This document shows, piece by piece, positions 56,613 through 64,000 of a stretch of 64,000 nucleotides of DNA; the stretch's first letter is position 1; every line of letters begins with the position of its first letter. The position numbers and the translations under genes were made by a program. The notes under the pieces are model-generated. The model saw nothing but the letters and a program-made list of their open reading frames with translations. It did no database searches and had not been told where the DNA came from. The stretch is from Arctopsyche grandis (taxonomy: Eukaryota > Arthropoda > Insecta > Trichoptera > Hydropsychidae): the NCBI RefSeq assembly GCF_051622035.1, contig NC_135360.1, forward strand, positions 4,526,001-4,590,000. Reading direction: 5' to 3'.

Positions 56613-58464
56613 TACCGTCTTTATATATATGATGTCACCAATAATTTGCGTTTGATTAATGTGCAATAATAAAGTTTGTGTACGATTTGATAGATGTCTC
56701 ATTGATTTGCGAGTTTTTCAGTGTCTCGTAATTCAGTTACTTATATAATGAATAAAAAATGCTGCAATATTTGTAATTGGCCAGGAAGGCGCATTGGGGT
56801 TGCCTGTAATGCCCTATGTGTTGTCCTATGTAATGTGTTGTCATAAAAATGAAATAATGTCAGTGGTTCTCATCATATTAATTTTTGAAGAGAATATTAA
56901 AATTTTTGTTGAAAATCTCGATGTGGTGATCGCACCAGGTAACAATACCCCTAGCAACGCCACTACATATACGATTAAAGCAATTAATTAGTCCTCACAT
57001 GAATTACATACATATATAATATTAAATATCGTACATACATATGTAATTTCACCAACAAGTACAATTTTTACACTTTTCCATCGTTGGCTAGTGTTTTTTT
57101 GATGTTTCAAAATAGAGTCAATCGCCTGGTTAACCATTTCTGTGTACTCTGGCGACGAATAATAGCCTGTCCAAACCTCAGTGTGATTCATCTAAAAGTA
57201 ATATCAATATATCTCAGTAACTATTTAATTATTCATATTTAATAATATAATTTACGAATACCTCCATTGCGAGTCCCGGTAATTTTACAAAACTCAACAG
57301 CTCCTTTAGTTTCGGTCGTCTTTTATCATCGTCTTTGTCAACCCACAACTTGACAGCACGAATCACATGCGCTTCAGAAGACACGCACAAATAATCAGAT
57401 TTTATGATGTCGGTCAACGTGGAAAATGGTAGATCGAGAAAGTCAGGAGTTTTGTACAACTGAAACGGAAATGATTGGTAAAGCACATTCACTTCACTTC
57501 AAAAAAACATCAATACTCACATTTTCGAAGTTTTCTAGGGCAAAATACATCGCTGTCTCAACAGACGCTGGATCATTCGAGAATGTCAAAGCCTCTAAGC
57601 TGTTTTTGACGTCGATCGTTTTGTAATACAGATTATAAATCTCCAATTGGGTGGCAAGATCCTTAAACTTCTCGTACAGATCCTCTTCTATTTCTGGAAT
57701 CAAATTCAATGCAATTGTACGTGAAATACGAGCAATGAATTGCACATACTCATCTAAAGGGGTTTGGTGCAAACGATCGACAAGCGCCAGACAGACTGAA
57801 CCACAGATTAACTGGATGGCTGCTTTAAATTGTCGACTTCACGAATGATAGATTGCACATCAGATGACGAGTAACCTTTCGATGTGCACAGATGCAATTA
57901 TTAAAATTGAGTTGGATCTTTCTGGCGAGTTTAATAAGACAAAATTCGGAACTAAAGTATCAGAAGCACAGAACGTATACAGGGTAGGTATTTCGGGACT
58001 TCGGGTAGATTTCGCTTAGTGTAAGTGCGAGCAGTGCGCACGCATAAGGTACACGTGTCGTTAATCTGTGGTTCAGTCTGTCTGGCGCTGGTCGATCGTT
58101 TGCACCGCATCGATCTAGAGATACTTACTGATCACGCCAGTGTAACAAAATCTCAACAAAGCATCGATGACAGCATCATCAAATCCAGAAAATATTCTGT
58201 TCAACTTCTCGACACTTTCCTTTATGAAAATTTCGCTGCATGCGGCCAGAATGACCATATGGGCGAAGATACTGCAATTATAGTGAAGAAATACTGTTAA
58301 AATTGACACTTAAATTAAGTTGAAGCATATTTTGAGATAGAATACAAATACCTCCGGTCGCGCACGGTAAATTGAACGTCTGTATACTTTTTGTCTTTCG
58401 CAGCGGAATACAATTTTTCAAGTCGATCCGTCTGAAAACCTAGCTTGGCCTCAATGTCGTACAT
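50824..58464 (-). CDS. BTB-BACK-kelch (KLHL-like) protein, ten exons
   Basis: Join 58464-58352, 58271-58129, 57693-57521, 57459-57262, 57191-57039, 54447-54310, 54240-54062, 53986-53776, 52447-52261 and 50969-50824. All junctions are GT-AG and phases agree, giving 546 residues. KLHL proteins usually act as substrate adaptors of Cullin-3 ubiquitin ligases or bind actin. Residues 27-90 are BTB ([30 protein letters not shown]); 86-250 are BACK ([32 protein letters not shown]); 252-546 hold six diverged kelch blades, visible as IMIIGG, IYVIGG, IYVTGG, LYVAGG and LLCIGG, each followed by a YD..W-type strand. Exon 1 also has an acceptor-like TTTAAG at 58491, so an upstream exon is possible. Introns carry a foldback element, MITEs, SINEs and LTR-like and Helitron-like pieces. 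Confidence 0.88.
51700..52099 (+). mobile_element. Helitron-like element, 3' end at 52099
   Basis: Ends TACCGAGCGAAGCCGGGTAA then AACAGCTAG, a short GC hairpin about eight bases before CTAG, the Helitron 3' form. The reversed block at 60489 and 63865 shares this end and the adjacent ATATTACAAATAC and AATGAGTATT-like sequence. The 5' boundary is not resolved. In the last kelch intron. Confidence 0.6.
52610..52835 (-). repeat. tRNA-derived SINE, copy 4
   Basis: Reversed: GCCAATAGCATGGCTCGGTG (box A region), GGGTTCGATCC (box B, perfect) near 52773, then body with GACTTGGATATTTGTGTCTC. In a kelch intron. Confidence 0.85.
52911..53071 (+). repeat. LTR-like repeat, copy 1 of an inverted pair
   Basis: Begins TGTTGTGTGGACGTGAAGAG and contains GGAGAGAAAGACGCAGTAGT and CCCAATATTTATACTCATCG. 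Very like the reverse complement of 53597-53757. In a kelch intron. Confidence 0.75.
53168..53338. mobile_element. hAT-type MITE, CAGTGGCGTGCGG ends
   Basis: 171 bp with ends CAGTGGCATGCGGCGAAATT and, reversed, CAGTGGCGTGCGGTAAAATT. Flanks ACATATAT and ATATATAT fit an 8-bp duplication with one change. In a kelch intron. Confidence 0.75.
53339..53470. repeat. TA microsatellite ending in a perfect palindrome
   Basis: Nearly pure (TA)n from 53339 to 53426, then AACGGTTAGTATGTATAT and its complement ATATACATACTAACCGTT forming a palindrome at 53430-53468. In a kelch intron; likely unstable. Confidence 0.9.
53597..53757 (-). repeat. LTR-like repeat, copy 2, next to a kelch splice donor
   Basis: Reverse-orientation partner of 52911-53071. 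Its TGTTG edge lies 18 bases past the donor (53775) of the exon ending at 53776. Confidence 0.75.
55039..55286. mobile_element. hAT-type MITE, CATAGGCGGATCCA ends
   Basis: 248 bp with inverted ends CATAGGCGGATCCA and a perfect 8-bp duplication CCCGAAGC (55031-55038, 55287-55294). Contains a short G run and GGCACCC repeats near the right end. In the 2.6-kb kelch intron. Confidence 0.92.
55290..55560. other. GC-rich patch
   Basis: Unusually GC- and CpG-rich for this window, with GCGCGCGCGCG at 55384, C runs near 55425-55440 and GAGATACGAGAGGGGAACG. No open frame with motifs. It could be a cryptic promoter region or a GC-rich repeat. Confidence 0.35.
55617..55835 (+). repeat. tRNA-derived SINE, copy 5
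   Basis: AGCCAGCAGCATAGCTCGGT (box A), GGGTTCGATCCC (box B, perfect), then TGTGACTCCAGGTTGATCGT and TTGAAACGGTTTCCGGTAAA. In a kelch intron. Confidence 0.9.
56136..56226 (+). repeat. tRNA-like sequence, possible head of a second SINE
   Basis: A perfect T-arm/box B (GGTTCGATTCC) precedes CGGCGCCCG, which can pair with GGGCG at 56137. The D and anticodon arms are poor and the length is too great for a normal tRNA. It is probably a tRNA-derived element and not a functional tRNA gene. Confidence 0.35.
56578..56610. repeat. AC microsatellite
   Basis: About 15 consecutive AC dinucleotides. Confidence 0.9.
57760..58111. mobile_element. Foldback element, copy 2, inside a kelch intron
   Basis: 352 bp. 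Arms GGTGCAAACGATCGACAAGC and the matching reverse (58055-58106) pair nearly perfectly for about 45 bp. The middle (57843-57935) matches 33985-34075 of copy 1. Flanks CATCTAAAG and GATCTAGAG form a 9-bp duplication with two changes. It lies within the 57694-58128 intron between the BTB and BACK exons; without it that intron would be about 74 bp. Confidence 0.85.
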
Positions 58465-58490
58465 TCTGTCTCGAAATGTTTGGATTTCTC

Positions 58491-59105
58491 CTTAAAGGAA
58501 AGAAAGCACAAGTTATACATATATATGGAATACGTATAAATGTAAATATATATGTTGTCAGTAGGACTTGCCGATCGAATGAACTTGCAGCAGTGAATGA
58601 TAGCTTTAGCAAAAACTATCATTATATATACAAACTTCGTGCATATCTAACCTCAAGGTTTGTTTTGCAGTATGTTTGTGCGGTGTATAAGAATATGTTT
58701 GTTGTTGTATTCATACTTATCTGCCGTGGTCCCGTGGTCGCCAGCTTTGGTTTGCATGCTACTTTGGCATTTGTGAGTGCAGACAGTCAGTTGAGGCAGA
58801 GAAAAATGATCAGTTTTTCCATATATAGGGTCGCTTTAAGTCTTTGGGGCAGAATACGCCAGCCCCAGCCGTGTATATTTTCTATACGATTCGAAAATTA
58901 CTCGACACCGTCAATCTTTTTTGACATTTAAACTACATATTTTTGTAATTTTTATGATTTTTATTATTTGTATTAAAATCACATTGACGCTTTGGGGCAA
59001 CCTGTCAAGTCTCTGTGGTATTGATTTTTTAAAATAAAATAAAATAAAATATATCACCTATAAACTAAACTTAATTATTAAACTACTAAACTGAACTATT
59101 AAACT
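58491..59105. other. Upstream of the first identified kelch exon
   Basis: No clear coding exon or promoter motif found. A 5' exon of the kelch gene may lie here or further right. Confidence 0.35.
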
Positions 59106-59345
59106 ATAGCCAGCAGCTTAGCTCGGTGGTTAGCTTCTGCTTAGCGTCGAGAGGCACCGGCTTCGATCCCATCAGCTGACCTCGATTGAAAAGTATTTTT
59201 CCGACTACATCTGTAGTTCTGCTGGTCAGACTGGGATATTTGTGACTCTAGGTCGATCGTTTACTATCAGAATTTGCCATATTTCTATGATTTCATTGTT
59301 GAAACGGTTCATTGTTGAACCCGTTTAAAAATTTGTAAAAATTGC
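59106..59345 (+). repeat. tRNA-derived SINE, copy 6
   Basis: AGCCAGCAGCTTAGCTCGGT, GGCTTCGATCCC (box B with one change), GTGACTCTAGGTCGATCGTT and TTGTTGAAACGGTTCATTGT. The 5' half is closest to copy 5. Confidence 0.9.
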
Positions 59346-60488
59346 GTTTTTTTAACGCTTTTATCTCATAAACGAGAAACATTTTACAAAAATCATTGTC
59401 ATATTCGAATTTAGTTTAAATATTGATCATTTTCCGGTCCATGTATAGATTTTGTAATTTTAAGCGATATGTTTCGGTTTAATACATTATATTATCTATG
59501 GGCAATTTATGCAATTGAAATATTAATCTCCATTTTGAGATAAAAGTACCTGTAATCTTCCTTTCATAATTTTGATAATAATAGTATCCTTTCGGCCAAG
59601 TTAATTAATATGTTTTTTAAACGTGAATTGAAATTTATAACCAAAAACTTCCTTGATGTGAAACTACACTGGGTTTCTCTTGACTCCCCTCTCCAGTACA
59701 TTTGGTGAAATGTAGTGCTATCTATGTATGAAAGGCGAAAGTTATCATTTATAATAATTTTTTTTCGAATAATAATTTTTGTTTTATTAAGAATAAAATA
59801 CAAATTATGTCTAAATTTTTCTGCGGACCAACAAAATATTCTCACGGATCAGTGGTACGCGATCCAACGTTTAACCAACGCTGCTTTATGTAGATTGTTG
59901 ATTTTAGTCTCTCAAATTTTTGGGTGCATTATTAGAATAATGTTTTAAAATTTGTATTCGTATTAACAAAGAACTAAGAGCCTCAATTTTAATGAAATAT
60001 GAAATTTCACGAGACGGGTGGAATATGTTTATTTTTATTAAATTTATCAACAAAATGGAAATCATCGTTTGCAAACCACGAATGATCCAAACTAAAATTA
60101 GTGAGTAAAACTAAATAAATCTGGATTTGACATATAAAAACATACACCATCTATATAAAAATAAAATAATAAATTTAAAACAGTGCACAAAATGGCTATA
60201 AGCTTTGGCGTTTGGATTGTAGATGTCACTATTGCGGCCAAATGACAACAAACTTTCAAACTGACAAACTGTTTAAATGGACTAAAATCACTGATGGACG
60301 TTTAAAATTTAACTAAAAAAATTTCGGATGTGACTATATCTCTTTATTTGAAAAATCTGAGATGTATAAAAAACAAAATTCGATAATGAAACATATGTAC
60401 GTATGTACATAAACGTTCTCGTTCGTTTGTCGGATTTTGTTCAAATTTTGTATCACTATACATATACTACTAGTTACTAGTTATATTA
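59346..60488. other. AT-rich intergenic, nothing recognised
   Basis: No motif-bearing open frames or clear repeat ends. Confidence 0.4.
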
Positions 60489-61515
60489 CTAGTTGTTTTA
60501 CCCGGCTTCGCTCAGTATTTGTAATATAAACAGCTTAAACATGGCGAATCTAATACTAAATATTCATTTGTTTTTTTATTAAATTTATTTGAAAAAAGTT
60601 CCCAACCAAAGATACATACATACATACAAAGTCTCTTTCCAAATTATTTCCATTACTTCGGTTTATGAATTCTAACCAAAACCTTATCAACTCTAAGTTA
60701 GTACATAAAGAATACAAATATTAATTTTCAGCTCGATACGTTCAGTGGTGTGTAAAAAATCGTGTGGTCACCACATTTTTGACTTTTCTAAGCGGAAAAA
60801 ATCCCACTTTCGGTGTATGAAATTTAATAATATTTTTTTTATTTTCATCACCTTGATGCAAGGATTATAGTCGAATTTTTTCGTGAATAGCACCAAAATA
60901 GCGGAAGAAAAATCGATCAAGAGTAAACTGCCACCTACGGTTGACGGATGTTGACCAAATTTTGTTGAACATCCGTCGGTGTAACAAATTTTGTTACACC
61001 CAAATTTTGAATCCGTGAAATTGTCTATTACACGCATTCGGCAAGAGAATTGAAATTTCAGTGCAATACAACAAAAGGTTTCTGAGAAAAGCATAAGCCT
61101 CAATTCTCTAGAGTAAAAGTACAACATCCGGCTGAGGTAAAAATATCAGTGTATAAAATTTATAATTTCTATTACTTAAATTTATATGTAAAAAACATAG
61201 TCTGATCCATTGAGCGGTTTGGGAGATAATAAAATCCAAAAACTTAAATAAACGAGGACACCCATAAGGCGAGGTACCATTTCCGGTCAACTTAAAAATT
61301 TGAAAAAAAAATACATACATAGTATCGATTAGCATTTCAGTTTCGATAGGACAAACGGTGCTCAAAAATCTTCAAAATACACAGACACACAAACATATTT
61401 TTTCTCCAGCATGAAAACGTGATCGGTGATGGATTCTGAGTTCGAATCAGTCAAAATCTCGAATTCAAATTTTCGCATGATCTCAAAACTTCATCTATTG
61501 TTACTACGTTTACTA
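60489..61515 (-). mobile_element. Helitron-like element carrying ACCGGAAGT repeats
   Basis: Reversed, its 3' end is the hairpin (GAGCGAAGCCGGGT) plus AAAACAACTAG at 60489. The interior matches 44050-45720 in reverse: GATTTTTTACACACCACTGA region, CCCACTTTCGG, GGTACCATTTCCGGTCAAC and TTTTCGCATGATC. The upper boundary near 61515 is approximate. No Rep/helicase, so non-autonomous. Confidence 0.6.
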
Positions 61516-62385
61516 TAAAGTAAAATCAGCAGACACCCACTCGACTTGTGGACGCAGTCTTCAGAAATACTGGGGGACATTCGGATTTGTCAAATTAGAA
61601 AATATATATGCGAGTGTGTGTCCGTTGAAAGGGCATCTGCCATTGAATGAATGAGGAAAGGACACAAAGTCAAGTTTATTTTTTTTCGGTGAATTGTATG
61701 AATGCATCCGGACCGGGGGATCGTCTTTTCAGTGTCGATAATCCGATATTTGTATGTTCGATTGAAACACCCGGATGAAGTATATAAGAATTATGGTTTA
61801 TGATGAATATGCATGTATGCGTATCCACACCAGAAGAATAGCAGAACGCAACGAAGAAATGAGATAAGAGCGAAATCAAAAACTACCGACCCATTAACAT
61901 ATGTATGTACTCTCAGTGACTCACAAGCTATATATTTATTTACAGGGATAATGGCAAAAAGCTTGATAGACTAAATTTGGTATAGCGACAGTCAGGGTTG
62001 TAGAATAGCCGGTACGCGCCGGTATGGCGCCCCGCCACCCTTTACCTCATGTACATATACGATGACTTCATTGACCTTTAAAACGGCATTAATAAATAAA
62101 TAAAACATATTACACGATTGTAAATGAATTTTTTGAACACCTTGAATTTACACACATGCTTCATATAAAAAATAACAGTAAAACTTGTTTGTAAAAACTT
62201 TTGGGATGGGGTGCCTATGTTTTGCAACACCCTCTATATATAAAATATATAGCAAACAAAATTAATAGTTCAAATATTATTTTTGAATCGCAAGTACAGT
62301 ATAATATAAATGGTTGAATTATCAGCTGCGCCTGCGCCACAATAAAATTTGGTGGTGTATTTGTTGGGTTACATCGGAAAGTAGA
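61516..62385. other. Intergenic, nothing recognised
   Basis: Mixed sequence; a GGTACGCGCCGGTATGGCGC block near 62010 is a local GC-rich hairpin-like sequence. Confidence 0.4.
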
Positions 62386-62389
62386 GTTG

Positions 62390-63150
62390 AAGTTTGGCAC
62401 CCACTTATCGCATCGCCTAGTCACGTCGTCCACTTGTCACGTCGCCCGGTTGGTCTCGTTGTCCAATCGACTGTCGTTGCCCACTTGTCGCGTTCCGCAA
62501 GCACAGGGAGTACCTGAACTCTATGTATTAGCTGAAATATATAGACCTCGAGCCGTCAACTATAGAAACACACCTCAATACTCCGCGTAACATGATCTAT
62601 TGATATATACATACCTTCATGGGAACATCGATTATAGATCACATCGCATCTGAAGAGTCACTGTGGCCGTAGGGCCGCGTCGCGTCGCTTCGCTTTGCGC
62701 CACTATCGCGACACGCAATCTTCATAAAATAATCAATTTACCGACACCGGAAACGCTCCGGGGTGGTGTTTTCCCGTCGAGGGTCCCTTTTGCAGGTCTC
62801 AATTTGTCAGGATTAGTCGCCTCATCAAGCTCATGTTTACGACTGCTTCAATTCAATCTCGCAAACGGTTCTGCACCCACCACCACTCCCGTCAACCCCA
62901 CACCCCCCCCCCCCATTCTTCACAGTTTGTGCAACGCAATATTCCATTTCTTGAACGTTTGTTTGCTAAACTTGCAAAGATTTGGTAGTTAGATCGCGCT
63001 ATCGAAACCAGGGGGTCGTGCAAGACAGTGGGGTGAGGGTGATGGGGTTGGGGAGGGTGTGGGTGGACCATTACTCAGGATCAGGCTGTCCGACGAGGCA
63101 CCGATTTGCTTATCGGTAACGCACAGGCGAGGCGCGTCCCACACTTGGGG
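62390..63150. other. GC-rich, CpG-containing stretch
   Basis: Marked rise in GC with repeated GTCGC, TCGTTG and CACTTGTC words (62400-62500) and GTCGCGTCGCTTCGCTTTGC (62680). A C run is at 62905-62914. Open frames here lack recognisable motifs. It may be a promoter or first-exon region of a gene beyond the window, or a GC-rich repeat. Confidence 0.3.
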
Positions 63151-63504
63151 AACCCGTTTTACTATACTGAAATCTATTATGTTATGTACCTATGGGTAGA
63201 GGTGAGGCGAAACCCTGTACGTGAATTTTTAAAATAAAATCACGTTTCTAGTCATAATATTTTTTTCATATATGCACAAGGCTCCCAATATTTTTTGGTT
63301 GGTGAACACATTTCATACAAATTAAATGAAAATGCTATTCCAAAAGATTGGGATTTAGTTTGACAACTAAAGCCTACATATTTATTTCATTATAACCATA
63401 TCGCAAAAGCAGGTTGTAAACCTATACAAAATTTTGTTTGTACTATACATAGATTTATATAAATTAGACAATGGTGACAAATAGAGGGGAGATAGTCAAT
63501 TTAT

Positions 63505-63700
63505 GAGGAACCGTTTCAACAATTAAATCAAAGAAATTGACAAACTCTGATATAAAAAACGATCGACTTTGAGTCACAAATATTCAAATCTGACCAGCTG
63601 AAATATTTCAAAGCATCAAGTTCTAACCAGGGCTCGAACCCGAGACCTCTCAATTGCTAATTTCTGGCCCTGAAATCCAGCAGTCTAGCTTTCGATAGAT
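63505..63700 (-). repeat. tRNA-derived SINE, copy 7
   Basis: Reversed: AGACTGCTGGATTTCAGG region, GGGTTCGAGCCC (box B-like), GATTTGAATATTTGTGACTC and GGAACCGTTTCAACAATTAA in complement. Older than copies 5 and 6. Confidence 0.75.
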
Positions 63701-63864
63701 GTCTTCTGATAATTCACGAGATTTTTTCTTAGCCAGCTCAAAAGGTCTTTTTTTGGGACTTGGTCGCTAAAATGAGATCTTGACAGTGTTCTTTTCCCAA
63801 TTCTTCGTGTTTTTGGTCGGTTTTTTTAAATATACTCATATAGTATCATTTTTTTATAACATTA

Positions 63865-64000
63865 CTAGTTGTTTTACCCGGCTTCGCTCAGTATTTGTAA
63901 TATAAACAGCTTAAACATGGGGAATCTAATAATAAATATTCATTTGCTTTTTTATTAAATTTATTTGAATCGAAAAAAAAGGGAATCGTCGTCACAGAAA
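63865..64000 (-). mobile_element. Helitron-like element, 3' end, continues past window
   Basis: Same end as at 60489 (CTAGTTGTTTTACCCGGCTT, then CGCTCAGTATTTGTAATATA). The next 100 bp are nearly identical to 60493-60595. Confidence 0.7.

Noticed and set aside
57753..57772. Acceptor CTTTAG at 57754 as the main BACK exon start
   Set aside because: It is in frame, but it adds residues not expected between BTB and BACK; TTCCAG at 57694 gives the standard [15 protein letters not shown] junction. Kept as a possible alternative isoform.
62663..62992. 109-codon frame in the GC-rich stretch
   Set aside because: No ATG at its start and no motif; open because of base composition.

Overview
The window is AT-rich nuclear DNA from an animal, almost certainly an insect. 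It has spliced genes with short GT-AG introns, many TATG, GT and TA microsatellites, a tRNA-derived SINE family, and Tc1/mariner, piggyBac, hAT, BEL/Pao, gypsy, jockey/RTE and Helitron-like repeats. The order cannot be fixed from sequence alone. Most of the predicted open frames are transposon debris; the host genes only appear when exons are joined. Family names TcA to TcE are labels local to this annotation.

Host genes. (1) A C2H2 zinc-finger gene on the plus strand, five exons at 25501-31890, 301 residues, seven fingers, three of them split by introns. (2) A COA4/CHCHD8-type twin CX9C mitochondrial protein on the minus strand, two exons at 42708-43191, 66 residues. (3) A BTB-BACK-kelch protein on the minus strand, ten exons at 50824-58464, 546 residues, with consistent intron phases throughout. 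(4) A possible small two-exon gene of 67 residues on the minus strand at 49837-50236, just downstream of the kelch gene. The zinc-finger and kelch genes carry several transposable elements in their introns.

Layout. 1-24640 is a transposon graveyard: a deleted TcA element; a gypsy gag remnant; an apparently intact piggyBac transposase (3303-4982); a Tc1-like element TcB with an intact intron-containing transposase (6437-8111); piggyBac and MULE fragments; a Tc1-like element TcD (9610-15012) split by a young BEL/Pao element (10017-14101) with apparently identical 617-bp LTRs but most of pol missing; a mariner fragment; a TcC copy; gypsy LTR and pol pieces; a jockey tail; TcE; and a decayed DDE transposase. 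24640-32000 is the zinc-finger gene, with SINEs, a 560-bp palindrome, RTE-like LINE pieces and a complete TcC copy in its introns. 32000-42300 holds piggyBac MITEs, a foldback element with a MITE in its centre, a full-length TcA, and a hAT inserted into another hAT. 42700-43200 is COA4. 43600-49010 holds a LINE tail, a 0.3-kb tandem array and two MITEs. 49837-58490 is the small gene and the kelch gene with intronic MITEs, SINEs and Helitron-like and LTR-like repeats. 58500-64000 is repeat-rich intergenic DNA with Helitron-like ends, more SINE copies and a GC-rich stretch near 62400-63150.

The most interesting signals are phase-0 introns at conserved positions inside the catalytic domains of several Tc1-like transposases; a foldback element family with 9-bp target duplications, one copy lying in a kelch intron; a SINE family with at least seven copies; and nested insertions that give a clear relative chronology.
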